From: Desulfuribacillus alkaliarsenatis
Lineage (GTDB): Bacteria > Bacillota > Bacilli > Desulfuribacillales > Desulfuribacillaceae
Assembly: GCF_001730225.1 (NCBI RefSeq)
Contig: NZ_MIJE01000031.1
Location: 1-64,000, forward strand
Direction: 5' to 3'
DNA: 64,000 nucleotides
A program made the translations under genes and the position numbers. Positions 44,153-53,000 of this stretch are shown here, piece after piece (position 1 is the stretch's first letter; every line of letters starts with the position of its first letter). The notes below the pieces were generated by a model. The model saw only the letters and a program-made list of their open reading frames with translations, was not told where the DNA came from and ran no database searches.

Positions 44153-44617
44153 ATTGACCCCTCCTTTTTAATACTAGTACTTTTTAAAAAGCATTTCTCA
44201 TGAAGTAGATATTATAAAGCCACCTTACTACACCTTATTGTACAACATCAACCTATGTTATAACAATCACCTAAATTCTGTTATATTCTGTGTTAACATG
44301 TGCAAATTTCTTATTCTGAACTAATTATCTCTATATTACGTTTGATTTCTAAATAATACATTTAAATATAAGCATATTGTTATAATCCATAAACAAAATC
44401 TATAGTAGTTTGTTTAGCACATTAGACAAGTTCTAAGCTAGCCTGTGAACGACTTATGAAGATTATTAAATGGTCATAAATTACCACCTGTTGCTAGCTA
44501 TAAGTAGTACTATATTGTCATGTTTTTTGTAACTCTACTGATTTATATATTGCTTAAAATATGTAATTTGGTATATACTTTACATAACGTTCAATACTCA
44601 AGCACGAGGTGATATTC
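44153..44617. promoter_or_regulatory. Non-coding region between hyaA and the PAP2 gene
   Basis: No gene is seen in these 465 AT-rich bases between divergent genes. A minus-strand -10-like TATAAT lies near 44215 and a weak Fnr-like half-palindrome, TGTGA-ACGACT-TATGA, at 44444-44459. There are also short palindromes (TGTTATAACA at about 44256-44265). None is strong enough to name as the promoter of either gene. Confidence 0.35.
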
Positions 44618-45130
44618 TTGAATCATATCCTATCTTGGGATCAAACAATTTTTCGATATATAAATCAGCAGCTTAAATGTAGTTCACTTGATAGAACAAT
44701 GCCCTACTTCACCCACTTCGGCGGAGCTAGATTTTCTATATTGATTTGCATTTTACTATTATGGTTACAGAGCGGAAGCTTTACAAATATCGCTAGAGAC
44801 ACCATAATCGCTCTGGCTGGAAGTCATATTCTAGTACAGCTTATTAAAAATTTCTTTAATCGCCCACGCCCATTCCTAGTTCTACCCGAGGCCTTTGTTA
44901 AGGAATCATTAATTCTTAAGGACTATTCATTCCCGTCTGGCCATACAACTGCCAGTGTTTCTATTGCTACAGTTTTTTCACTATACTTTCCGATTTTCGC
45001 GCCACTATTCTTTATCTTAGCTGCAGTAGTTGGCATATCGAGGATATATTTAGGGCTTCATTATCCGACAGATGTATTCATAGGCGCTGTATTAGGCTTT
45101 GTGTCTGCTTTGATTGTGTTTTTTATATAA
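44618..45130 (+). CDS. PAP2-family phosphatase, probably undecaprenyl-diphosphatase
   Basis: The 170-residue membrane protein has the three PAP2 motifs: KNFFNRPRP, the PSGHT box in DYSFPSGHTTASVS, and SRIYLGLHYPTDV. Five or six membrane helices are visible. Bacterial members of this size (BcrC/YbjG type) recycle undecaprenyl diphosphate for cell-wall synthesis. The TTG at 44618 is preferred because GAGGTGAT lies at proper spacing; a GTG three codons earlier overlaps it. Its end overlaps the end of the convergent TauE gene by eight bases. Confidence 0.9.
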   Translation: MNHILSWDQTIFRYINQQLKCSSLDRTMPYFTHFGGARFSILICILLLWLQSGSFTNIARDTIIALAGSHILVQLIKNFFNRPRPFLVLPEAFVKESLILKDYSFPSGHTTASVSIATVFSLYFPIFAPLFFILAAVVGISRIYLGLHYPTDVFIGAVLGFVSALIVFFI

Positions 45131-45911
45131 AAATCATGCGCAGTGCTACCACTAGTATTACTAGCCGCAAAAAATAAATGAGATTATTAGAGCGAAGTTT
45201 TATGGCAACCCTAGCTCCTAACACGCCTCCTATATAAGCTCCTGGAGCTAATAACAGCACATAGCTCCAAATAACATGACCTAGTGCCATGTGTGTAAAG
45301 GAGCCAACGATAGCAGATACGAGAATTATCAGCATCGATGTTGCAGTTGCTATATGTATAGGAAATGAAAATAGCATAATCATAGCCGGCACCATCAAAG
45401 CCCCACCACCGATACCAAATAAGCTTGAAATCAAGCCGACGCAAAAGGCTACAATCAAAGATATCGTACGATTAAAGCTATAGCTATGACTCTTTCCAAC
45501 GGAATCGATAAAATCTCTTTTTATCGATGGAGAGCCATAGCTTTTTTGTTTTTTGTGGTCTAAGGAAAGAAATAAAAATAGAAGAATCATTAGTATTCCA
45601 AAAAAAGTCGTAAATGCTTCTTCACTAAACTGCTTGCCAATATAGGCTCCTAAAAATGCCCCCGGAGCACTCGCAGTAATGAACAACAGGGCACTCCGAT
45701 AATCAATTCGCTGTTGTTTAGCGTAGGCCATTGTAGACGCAAAAGCGATAGCTACAATAACTACTAGTGATGTTCCTGCTGCATGCTGAGAAGGAGCGTT
45801 AAATATTTCAATTAAAGCAGGTACAATAATTATACCGCCGCCAATTCCAGCGATACTACCAACAATACCTGCAACTATGCCAATTGCAATTAGAATAAGT
45901 GACTCTTCCAT
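45123..45911 (-). CDS. TauE/SafE (COG0730) membrane transporter
   Basis: The 262-residue protein has eight or so membrane helices and the duplicated family motif: GSIAGIGGGIIIVPALIE in the first half and SSLFGIGGGALMVPAMIM in the second. The family exports sulphur-containing organic anions such as sulfite or sulfoacetate in known cases. The substrate here is unknown, though a sulphur or sulfite role would suit an anaerobe that may also use sulphur compounds. The ATG at 45911 follows GGGGGT. Confidence 0.88.
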   Translation of the reverse strand: MEESLILIAIGIVAGIVGSIAGIGGGIIIVPALIEIFNAPSQHAAGTSLVVIVAIAFASTMAYAKQQRIDYRSALLFITASAPGAFLGAYIGKQFSEEAFTTFFGILMILLFLFLSLDHKKQKSYGSPSIKRDFIDSVGKSHSYSFNRTISLIVAFCVGLISSLFGIGGGALMVPAMIMLFSFPIHIATATSMLIILVSAIVGSFTHMALGHVIWSYVLLLAPGAYIGGVLGARVAIKLRSNNLIYFLRLVILVVALRMIFI

Positions 45912-46001
45912 AAATCTAACCCCCAAGACTAACTAACGCAATATAATAAAATTGGTTAAATAATATTGATTTAACACAATCTAATATATTATATTCATAG
46001 T

Positions 46002-46031
46002 GAAAGCTTGGCAAACTTATGCCAAGCTTTC
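46002..46031 (-). terminator. Hairpin after the aldo/keto reductase gene
   Basis: A perfect 12-base stem (GAAAGCTTGGCA/TGCCAAGCTTTC) with a six-base loop, 22 bases after the stop codon. There is no clear T-run on the minus side. Confidence 0.55.
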
Positions 46032-46052
46032 GCAAACTCTTTAACTTCCTCT

Positions 46053-47051
46053 TTAACTAAGATTTAATATGCGCTCACGAATTGAAACGTGATACGGGCA
46101 CATTTTTTCACATTCAGGTGTTTCAATGCAGATCGTACATACTCTACAAAGCTCAACTGGGCCTCGCTTTTCTTTCCACATCTTAGTACGTTTTGTGCTA
46201 TTATCTATTTCCGTTAAGTATGTACTAGGTATTAGTGCATCAGTAATTTTAATCCCTTGAGGACATTCGCATTGGTTACAGCGCCTGCAATTATGCGAGC
46301 TTGCTATATCTGCTAATTGTTCTAGCTGTTTCTGCTCCACTTTATCCGGAAGCTGCTCTAGATATTGAACATTTTCATCCAATTCAGTGATACTCATAAA
46401 GCCAGGCAGAATAATATCTACATCTTGTGTAAGAAGATATCGTGAATGTAATGGATTCAAAAACCCACCTGCTAATACTTTCATACCTATCGTGCCAATT
46501 CCAAGTTTCTTTGCATGCGGCAGTAAATCCTTAACTGCAAAGGATTGGCAAATATTTAAATGAAAAAGCACAGAGTCAAATGGATATTCTTTAACCCATT
46601 CAGCCAGCTTATCTGGCCTGTGGCTAGAAATTGCAACATTACGAATGTAGCCAGCTTCTTTTGCTTCTTCAACTGCTTTCATCGCACCATCCATACCCAT
46701 CACCTGTTCAAATTCTTTATCAGAATTAACATAATGGATATGCAAGATGTCTATAAATTCCGTTCTTAGCTTCTTTAAGCTATCTTGAATCTCAAATTTG
46801 GCCTGTTTATAGGTCCTTTTATTCGTTTTTGTCCCTATTACATATTGATTCCGACGATGATGTATCGCTCGTCCAATCTTCTCTTCACTATCACTATAAT
46901 TCTGAGCTGTGTCTATATAATTAATCCCTAAATCCAGTGCGTAGTTTAGGATTTTATCACATTCACTTTGGGTGAGCTTCGGTAAATGCATAGAGCCGAA
47001 GCCTATATGTGATACTTGTAAATTTGTCTTACCAAAACTCTTGTAACGCAT
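46053..47051 (-). CDS. Aldo/keto reductase with C-terminal iron-sulphur domain
   Basis: The 332-residue protein has an AKR barrel (MRYKSFGKTNLQVSHIGFGSM, then the catalytic Asp/Tyr region INYIDTAQNYSDSEEKIG) and a ferredoxin-like tail with CRRCNQCECPQG and CRVCTICIETPECEKMCP. This fused form is common in anaerobes and is distinct from NADPH-only AKRs. The substrate is unknown. The ATG at 47051 is chosen because GGAGTG lies nine bases upstream. Confidence 0.9.
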   Translation of the reverse strand: MRYKSFGKTNLQVSHIGFGSMHLPKLTQSECDKILNYALDLGINYIDTAQNYSDSEEKIGRAIHHRRNQYVIGTKTNKRTYKQAKFEIQDSLKKLRTEFIDILHIHYVNSDKEFEQVMGMDGAMKAVEEAKEAGYIRNVAISSHRPDKLAEWVKEYPFDSVLFHLNICQSFAVKDLLPHAKKLGIGTIGMKVLAGGFLNPLHSRYLLTQDVDIILPGFMSITELDENVQYLEQLPDKVEQKQLEQLADIASSHNCRRCNQCECPQGIKITDALIPSTYLTEIDNSTKRTKMWKEKRGPVELCRVCTICIETPECEKMCPYHVSIRERILNLS

Positions 47052-47169
47052 ACAACCGTTCACTCCCTATATTGATTATGCAGAATTTTATTGACTGTAC
47101 GGTTTTTCATTATACTACAAGTACACTGGATACGAAAGTTTCCACATAAAAGTTAAACACATATAGAAG

Positions 47170-47197
47170 ACCTGCTGATATATCACAATCAGCAGGT
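47170..47197 (-). terminator. Hairpin terminator after rubrerythrin
   Basis: Ten-base stem ACCTGCTGAT/ATCAGCAGGT with an eight-base loop, 16 bases after the stop codon. The T-run is weak. Confidence 0.6.
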
Positions 47198-47212
47198 CCT
47201 TGTAGCTCTATC

Positions 47213-47752
47213 TTAGTAGTTTTTGCAATAAATTTGGAAGTGCGCTTTTGGATGAACACAGCTCGGGCACAGCTCAGGCGCTTCAAGGCCAGTATGTACG
47301 TAACCACAGTTTCTACATTGCCACTCGACTTCGCTTTCCTTCTTAAATACTGATCCATCTGAAAGGTTATCTAATAGCTTCTGGAAGCGCTTCTCATGCT
47401 CTTCCTCTACTTCAGCAACCTCGTGGAAAAATTCAGCTATTTCTTCAAAGCCTTCTTCACGGGCAACCACTTCAAAGCTACGGTACATTTCAGTCCACTC
47501 ATAGTTCTCGCCCTCTTTAGCAACTTCAAGGTTTTTCTTAGTATCACCAATTCCATTTAAGAAGCGGAATATACGCTTTGCGTGCGCCATTTCGTGGTCA
47601 GCAGTCTCTAAAAATATACCCATCATTTGCTCATATCCTTCTTTTTTAGCTTGTTGAGCAAAGAATGTATACTTATTACGAGCTTGAGACTCACCTGCGA
47701 AAGCCGTCCATAAATTCTTCTCTGTTTGACTGCCCTTTAATTCTTTTGTCAT
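47213..47752 (-). CDS. rbr: Rubrerythrin
   Basis: Rubrerythrin reduces hydrogen peroxide in anaerobes. The 179-residue protein has a four-helix di-iron domain with ligand motifs (AGESQARNKY, ETADHEMAHAKR, VAREEGFEEIAEFF, EVEEEHEKRF) and a C-terminal rubredoxin domain (CRNCGYVHTGLEAPELCPSC). The start is ATG with AGGAGGCAG upstream. It appears to be a single-gene unit. Confidence 0.96.
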   Translation of the reverse strand: MTKELKGSQTEKNLWTAFAGESQARNKYTFFAQQAKKEGYEQMMGIFLETADHEMAHAKRIFRFLNGIGDTKKNLEVAKEGENYEWTEMYRSFEVVAREEGFEEIAEFFHEVAEVEEEHEKRFQKLLDNLSDGSVFKKESEVEWQCRNCGYVHTGLEAPELCPSCVHPKAHFQIYCKNY

Positions 47753-47858
47753 ATGTCTGCCTCCTAGTTATTAAATAGATATGTATTTTTTCCAATTATA
47801 AATATAACATAATTTAGGAAAATTCTAAAGTTATCTTTTTAAATTCATTAATTTAATC

Positions 47859-48278
47859 CTAGGGCTTTGAAATATTATTAAGTGCATCTCCCGCTTCATT
47901 TATATGATCACTCTCGATTGCCATATCTCCTAATGCTACCATGCCAACTAACTGTTTATTATCTAACACTGGCAAGCGTCTAATCTGCTTACTGGCCATT
48001 AATTGCGCTGCTTGATTAATATCCATGTCAGGTGTAGCCGTAACTACATTAGTTGTCATAACCTGTTGCACCTGTATGTTGCTTAAGTCACCACCGTGGG
48101 CTACTGTCCTTAAAACGATATCCCTATCCGTTAACATACCTACGAGATTTCCATTTTCAACTACCGGGACAGAGCCTATATTGTACTGACTCATAATTTG
48201 TGCAGCCTTAATAACAGAATCCTGTGTAGTTACTGTAGCAACATTGTTAGCCATAATTTCTCTTATTGTTTGCGACAT
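47859..48278 (-). CDS. Tandem CBS-domain protein
   Basis: The 139-residue protein consists of a pair of CBS domains (a Bateman module): IREIMANNVATVTTQDSVIKAAQIMSQYNIGSVPVVENGNLVGMLTDRDIV, then a second copy with QVMTTNVVTATPDMDINQAAQLMASKQIRRLPVLDNKQLVG. Such proteins bind adenosine nucleotides, but this one has no effector domain. The ATG at 48278 follows AAGGAGATG; a longer frame exists but that site decides the start. Confidence 0.93.
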   Translation of the reverse strand: MSQTIREIMANNVATVTTQDSVIKAAQIMSQYNIGSVPVVENGNLVGMLTDRDIVLRTVAHGGDLSNIQVQQVMTTNVVTATPDMDINQAAQLMASKQIRRLPVLDNKQLVGMVALGDMAIESDHINEAGDALNNISKP

Positions 48279-48398
48279 TTGTATAACATCTCCTTTTGTT
48301 AAACTATTATTTTTTGACATGCTTCTTATGTATAGTTCATAAGATAATATCCATATTCTATTGTTTGTATAAAGCTAATAACTTATTAGATAACTATA

Positions 48399-48431
48399 TA
48401 AAAAAGAGCCTGGAAAATTACTCCAGACTCT
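48399..48431 (-). terminator. Terminator of the glutamate-synthase-like gene
   Basis: Minus-strand stem of nine pairs around one mismatch (AGAGTCTGGA with TCCAGGCTCT), then TTTTTT. Confidence 0.8.
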
Positions 48432-48494
48432 TTTGCCTTAGACAAGCTTCTACTCTACATTCTATTTATATGTTCATTTTATATATACGGATTA

Positions 48495-50075
48495 TTAGCA
48501 ACCTAGAATGTTCTTAGCCGCTTCCTTATCTGCATCCATAACGTATGGAATACCACTGATTTTAGCTGCTTCTTCAGTTAGTGCAACTAGGTCATCTCTA
48601 GTAATATGAGATAGACTGAATTTACGCGCACCACACATAAATTGCTTTAGTCCTTGATGTAAGCGATTATAGTATGTGTAAACTCCTAATGCACCTTCTG
48701 GAAGACGGTTAAAGTCATCGTTACCCAATTGCTTCTTTAATTGTTCAGTTAGGATAAAGATTTGCTCAGCTGTCTCGCCATATTTTTTCTGCTCTTTAAA
48801 GACTTTACCTTCTTTAATTGCCTTCTCAACATTCTTACCTACCATCGCTGCAGTTAGTGGAGCACGAGCCATACCTACTACTTTAACATACGGAGCACTC
48901 ATTGCGATTGTCTTAAACATATGGTCCTCTAAAGAAAAACCACCAGCAATTGATATTGGAGGGATGTATTCGCCTTTAGCTGCTAAACGGTCACAGTATT
49001 CAGTCAGTAACGACTGGATATAAACTGTAGGTACACCCCACTCATTCATCATTCTCCACGGACTCATACCAGTTCCGCCACCAGCGCCGTCAACTGTTAA
49101 TAAATCTAATTTAGCCTTTGATGCAAACTTAAGAGCTAATGCTAAATCAGCTGGGCGATAAGCACCAGTTTTTAGGAAGATTCTTTTAGCTCCAGCTTTA
49201 CGCAGCTCATCTACACGAGCCATAAAGCCTTCTTCATCAACCATACCAACACGAGAATGACGCTCAAACTCAGAGAATGCGCCCTTTTTATAGGATTCGA
49301 TAACCGTCTCATCTGATGGGTCAGGCAATACAATATATCCACGTTTTTGTAGTTCTTGAGCAAACTCTAAGGATTTAATTTTTACTTCTCCACCGATATC
49401 CTTAGCACCCTGTCCCCATTTTAACTCAACCGTATCAACACCTAACTTCTCAATTGCATACTCTTGCACACCTAAGCGAGTGTCTTCTACGTTAGCTTGT
49501 ACAGCGATTGTACCGTAACCATTATACCAGTCTGTAAATGATGTAACACGCTTTACCATAGCAGGTGAATGATGAACACGCCCATTCTTAACCTCTAACT
49601 CAGGGTCCATACCACAGATGTTCTCACCAATTACAATAGCAGCACCAGAGATTGCCGTACCGCAAGCTAATCCAGGCCAGTTATCCTTTGCAACAAAGGT
49701 AGAACCCATTCCTGCAACGATTACTGGGGTTTGCAGTTTAAGGTCTCCTTCTTTACCAATAGCTGTTTCTACGCTTACATTAGGGAATATTGCCTTATCG
49801 CTGTCAGCTTCAATACCATGTGCACCAACAGTAGTTCCCATAATGTTAAAGTGAGAGTAGTCAATTGGATAGTCTTTCTCGGATGCGGAAGTTGTTGTTC
49901 CAAATGGCTGTGGATAAAGTACTTCTTTACCACGTACTGCAGAAGTACCAACTTCACAGAATCCTGGACAACCATCTAAACAGGTTGCACAAAGGCCACT
50001 GCTTGGTACATAGGCGTTCGGAGTACGTAGCTTCGTCATAGTTGCATTACTAAAATTCGGCTTACTAAAAGTCAC
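48495..50075 (-). CDS. FMN-binding glutamate-synthase-family protein
   Basis: The 526-residue protein holds the FMN barrel of the glutamate synthase large subunit: VELKWGQGAKDIGGEVK and DLLTVDGAGGGTGMSPWRMM, then SIAGGFSLEDHMFKTIAMSAPYVKVVGMARAP. The N-terminus has a cysteine cluster (CATCLDGCPGFCE) that may bind an iron-sulphur centre. It lacks the glutaminase domain and so is not a complete GltB; related archaeal and clostridial proteins are annotated as glutamate synthase-like. The GTG start follows GAGGAGAGG. A good promoter and a structured leader precede it. Confidence 0.85.
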   Translation of the reverse strand: MTFSKPNFSNATMTKLRTPNAYVPSSGLCATCLDGCPGFCEVGTSAVRGKEVLYPQPFGTTTSASEKDYPIDYSHFNIMGTTVGAHGIEADSDKAIFPNVSVETAIGKEGDLKLQTPVIVAGMGSTFVAKDNWPGLACGTAISGAAIVIGENICGMDPELEVKNGRVHHSPAMVKRVTSFTDWYNGYGTIAVQANVEDTRLGVQEYAIEKLGVDTVELKWGQGAKDIGGEVKIKSLEFAQELQKRGYIVLPDPSDETVIESYKKGAFSEFERHSRVGMVDEEGFMARVDELRKAGAKRIFLKTGAYRPADLALALKFASKAKLDLLTVDGAGGGTGMSPWRMMNEWGVPTVYIQSLLTEYCDRLAAKGEYIPPISIAGGFSLEDHMFKTIAMSAPYVKVVGMARAPLTAAMVGKNVEKAIKEGKVFKEQKKYGETAEQIFILTEQLKKQLGNDDFNRLPEGALGVYTYYNRLHQGLKQFMCGARKFSLSHITRDDLVALTEEAAKISGIPYVMDADKEAAKNILGC

Positions 50076-50152
50076 TATAAATCCTCTCCTCTGTTTCTTT
50101 TCTTTTTCTCTTTGTTACGCTTTCTAATATTTATCTATGTAACAGAAAACGC

Positions 50153-50189
50153 ACCCCATATCTAACTGCTTTTCGTTAGATTAGTGGGT
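50153..50189 (-). promoter_or_regulatory. Leader hairpin of the glutamate-synthase-like gene
   Basis: Directly downstream of the promoter, stem ATCTAAC/GTTAGAT with an eight-base loop, flanked by ACCC and GGGGT that can also pair. It lies about 90 bases before the start codon. No known riboswitch class is recognised. Confidence 0.45.
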
Positions 50190-50192
50190 ATT

Positions 50193-50221
50193 ATTATAGC
50201 ATTTAACCCTTTAACTCACAA
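50193..50221 (-). promoter_or_regulatory. Sigma-A-type promoter for the glutamate-synthase-like gene
   Basis: Minus-strand -35 TTGTGA (50221-50216), 17-base spacer, perfect -10 TATAAT (50198-50193). Confidence 0.7.
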
Positions 50222-50277
50222 CAGCAAATCTATAATAAATCCAATTTAACTGATAATTATGCATTCATTTATACATT

Positions 50278-50315
50278 GTGCGACCCAATTATTTTTTAGT
50301 ATAATTGGGCCGCAC
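50278..50315 (-). terminator. Long hairpin after the LysM peptidase gene
   Basis: Stem of five and nine pairs (GTGCG and CCCAATTAT with their complements) interrupted by one mismatch, loop of eight. It begins ten bases after the stop codon and is G+C poor without a T-run. Confidence 0.5.
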
Positions 50316-50324
50316 GGCTGTCAG

Positions 50325-51689
50325 CTATAGTCTTAATGCTTCTAATAATATCCTAACGTTGTCTTCATAAATTCTCGGGTATTGACTAATCGGTAAAGGA
50401 TTTATTCCACGACCAACTTCAACAGTAAACCCAGGTCTGCGCCACTCTTGGATAAACCAGTCCTTGTAGCCTGCATCACTTACCACAGTACGAATTGGTT
50501 GGTATCCACTGACTTCCTGGAAGCGTCTTACTATACCTTCAGCCTCCGGCGGCTCCATATCTCGGTAACCCCAGAATATTACTTCCCCCTGTGAATGATA
50601 GGCTAATACCATACGGAAATTGCGATTTCTAGTAAATTCCGCCATAGCTTGTGACTCAGGCTCGGATAATGGTCTTGGTCCTGGATAGTTTAGTGGTGCT
50701 GGTTGTGTAATGCCTTTGCGCCGATATTCTTCCTCCCAGAAAGCTGGGAACTGATTATTTAAATCGACACCGCGAATATTTGCCTTCCAACTATCAAAAT
50801 TTAAAGAACTACGGTTAATAGCTACAACCTCGTCATAGCGAGGATTTGTCGGATCTATACCTTCAAGCACTAGTTCTACCCCATCTGGATTAACCATAGG
50901 TACAACGTATAAGCTCGTCTCGTTAAATAACTCCTGTACATTATAGCCTCTAAGTGGCTGATTAGCGTCATAAGCAATAGCATAATCCTCAATGAAGTTC
51001 ATAAGCAAAGGTGTCGTAATCCATTCATTAGCATGGAACGAACCATTAAAATGTACTTCCTTCGGACCAGTACCTATACGCACAACATATAGATTCCTGC
51101 CTTCTATTGACTGACCAATCGTTGAAATCTGTATAAAACCATAGCGCTCTTGTATCTGCTCTAAATCCTTCACCATTTCATCATAGCCGTATTCCTGCAA
51201 AGGATCAACAATACGAGTTGGTGGTGCATCTGGAATATAGATAATCTGACCTACCTGAAGCCGTTGCGGGTCAATTTGCGGATTAGCGGCAATAATTTTA
51301 TCTAAGGGAACGTTGAATCTGCGGGCAATTAGATACATAGTATCACCTGGCTGGATTTCATACTCCCTTAATACCCGCTTTGGAATATATATTACTTGGC
51401 CTACCACCAATCTACTAGGATCTGCAATTTGTGGATTATGGGCAATAATTGACTCAAGACTAACATTGTATCTTCTGGCAATTCTATAAAGTGTATCCCC
51501 TGCTCGTACTACATATCGCACCGTATCCCTAGGCTGCGTTCCTTGTACAGGAATAATAATTCGTTGCCCTACTTGCAAAGCATTCGGATTGATGATTTGT
51601 GGGTTTACCGTTAAAATATCATCAACTGTAATACCATACTGGTTGGCAATTTTATACAATGTGTCTCCCTGTTGAATTGTATATAACAT
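50325..51689 (-). CDS. LysM-domain M14 zinc carboxypeptidase (gamma-D-Glu-meso-DAP peptidase type)
   Basis: The 454-residue enzyme starts with three LysM domains (each opening YxxxxGDTLYKIA or similar, about residues 1-45, 57-105 and 112-155) that bind peptidoglycan. A peptidase M14 domain follows: zinc ligands HxxE in GSFHANEW and the later His in LAYHSQGE, with the catalytic Glu in FTVEVGRG. The layout matches endopeptidase I of Bacillus sphaericus, which cleaves gamma-D-Glu-meso-DAP bonds in the spore cortex or cell wall. There is no signal peptide. Its ribosome binding site is buried in a hairpin. Confidence 0.92.
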   Translation of the reverse strand: MLYTIQQGDTLYKIANQYGITVDDILTVNPQIINPNALQVGQRIIIPVQGTQPRDTVRYVVRAGDTLYRIARRYNVSLESIIAHNPQIADPSRLVVGQVIYIPKRVLREYEIQPGDTMYLIARRFNVPLDKIIAANPQIDPQRLQVGQIIYIPDAPPTRIVDPLQEYGYDEMVKDLEQIQERYGFIQISTIGQSIEGRNLYVVRIGTGPKEVHFNGSFHANEWITTPLLMNFIEDYAIAYDANQPLRGYNVQELFNETSLYVVPMVNPDGVELVLEGIDPTNPRYDEVVAINRSSLNFDSWKANIRGVDLNNQFPAFWEEEYRRKGITQPAPLNYPGPRPLSEPESQAMAEFTRNRNFRMVLAYHSQGEVIFWGYRDMEPPEAEGIVRRFQEVSGYQPIRTVVSDAGYKDWFIQEWRRPGFTVEVGRGINPLPISQYPRIYEDNVRILLEALRL

Positions 51690-51695
51690 AAAAGA

Positions 51696-51737
51696 CCTCC
51701 TTGAACTTATGCTTTCTAGGCATATTATTCAAGGAGG
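51696..51737 (-). promoter_or_regulatory. Hairpin that hides the ribosome binding site
   Basis: On the minus strand CCTCCTTGAA (51737-51728) pairs with TTCAAGGAGG (51705-51696), with an inner TATGC/GCATA stem. The 3' arm contains the AAGGAGG site of the LysM peptidase, six bases before its ATG. It could also act as a terminator for the gene upstream. Confidence 0.65.
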
Positions 51738-51764
51738 CTCTGATAAGTGATATTTAATTGAAAA

Positions 51765-52412
51765 TTAAGCGTCTATGCTAGTTTTAGAGTCTTGGTACCA
51801 GGCATCAAGCTTCTCCATAACTAGCTTATGTGTTTTCTTAGATACATCTGGCAATTGTCCACCTAACATTCTCTCTGCTTCATTAAATCCTGCCTGAATT
51901 GCTCCTCGAAGCATTTCAAACTTGGTCGTATCGCCACCAGAAATTGCAATTGCGAATTCTACTATTCGATCACTGACCGCTTCTGCTCCCAAGGGACCGT
52001 CATCTGCAATTAATGCGGCCGCTTCTGCACGGGTTTCGTCATCTACTTCAATATACTCAGAATTGATTTCCTTACCAAACAATTGCTCTAGGGTATATCC
52101 CTGCTTTAATAACATCTTTTCTACTAAGTTACGTAGTTGACTATATGCTTTCTCACTTTCAGCTCTGAGCTTATCAATAGTCTTATAATCTGGCTCAACC
52201 ATATCTGCCTGTGATTTTGGCTTATCATAAGTTGCCTTCTTAGCACCGTCCGCATTGGACGGAGTATAGACTGCTGCTGGCGTTTGCTTAGCTTGAGCTG
52301 CTGTTGCTTGTGCTTTTTTCTCTGAGGTGTTAGCTTGCTTACCTTTATTACTGACATCCTTTTCAATAGGTTTGTAGCTTTGAACTGACGCTTGAACTGG
52401 AGGTATATTCAT
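51765..52412 (-). CDS. DUF5610-like protein
   Basis: The 215-residue protein has a low-complexity N-terminal half (residues 1-70, rich in Ala, Lys and Gln) and a helical C-terminal domain with KLRAESEKAYSQLRNLVEKMLLKQG and SGGDTTKFEMLRGAIQAGFNEAERMLGGQLPDVSKKTHKLVMEKLDAW. The second half resembles what I recall of DUF5610. No signal peptide is seen. Start ATG with GAGAGGT upstream. Confidence 0.65.
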   Translation of the reverse strand: MNIPPVQASVQSYKPIEKDVSNKGKQANTSEKKAQATAAQAKQTPAAVYTPSNADGAKKATYDKPKSQADMVEPDYKTIDKLRAESEKAYSQLRNLVEKMLLKQGYTLEQLFGKEINSEYIEVDDETRAEAAALIADDGPLGAEAVSDRIVEFAIAISGGDTTKFEMLRGAIQAGFNEAERMLGGQLPDVSKKTHKLVMEKLDAWYQDSKTSIDA

Positions 52413-52442
52413 CCTTGACCTCTCCCTTCCTTAATGTGTTAC

Positions 52443-52994
52443 TTAGTTATCGGAAGAAATAGGTAAAATGTTAACCCATCTTTGCTTTTCTATTTCGTGT
52501 ACATGAACTACATATGTGTCACAAAACATATCATGCCAGCTCAGCTTCTTGGGATGAAAAGCGACCCAAAGATAACCAATATGACTTCCTAATAGCTGCG
52601 AAATTGCTCGCCCTGGGATTTCGCGAATAAGCACCGTTATCCAATCTAAATATTCGCCGTCGCGCTTTACTACACGTATACCCATTATCATCTTCCCCAA
52701 TGTTTGCGACCAATAGCGAGTCATAACTGTAAAATAGACAAATCCAATTAGACCTACCGTTGCAAATCCAATAGTCATCCATTGGGTTATAGCCGTTGGT
52801 AATTCAATTAACCTAAAGAGGATACTTAGGAATATGGCACTTAGAGCTCCAATACTTATCAGGTCAACTATATATGCTAAAAACCGAACCCAAAAGCCTG
52901 CCGTTCTATATTTTACTTTTCGCAGGTGCTTATCTTCAAGTTCCTTATTCTCATGTGCTTCTACTTCTGTTAATACGCTGCTAATCTCATCCAC
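52443..52994 (-). CDS. RDD-family membrane protein
   Basis: The 183-residue protein has the RDD pattern: AGFWVRFLAYIVDLISIGA with the Arg and Asp residues, two or three membrane helices, and TLGKMIMGIRVVKRDGEYLDWITVLIREIPGRAIS. RDD proteins have been linked to ion or Na+/H+ transport, but most are unassigned. The start is a GTG six bases after the sppA stop codon and its ribosome binding site is cramped, so the exact start is uncertain. Confidence 0.85.
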   Translation of the reverse strand: MDEISSVLTEVEAHENKELEDKHLRKVKYRTAGFWVRFLAYIVDLISIGALSAIFLSILFRLIELPTAITQWMTIGFATVGLIGFVYFTVMTRYWSQTLGKMIMGIRVVKRDGEYLDWITVLIREIPGRAISQLLGSHIGYLWVAFHPKKLSWHDMFCDTYVVHVHEIEKQRWVNILPISSDN

Positions 52995-53000
52995 ACTCCT

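Noticed and set aside
47110-47358. A minus-strand 82-residue frame overlapping rubrerythrin
   Set aside because: It is another frame of the rubrerythrin gene and terminator region, without a start signal or protein-like composition.
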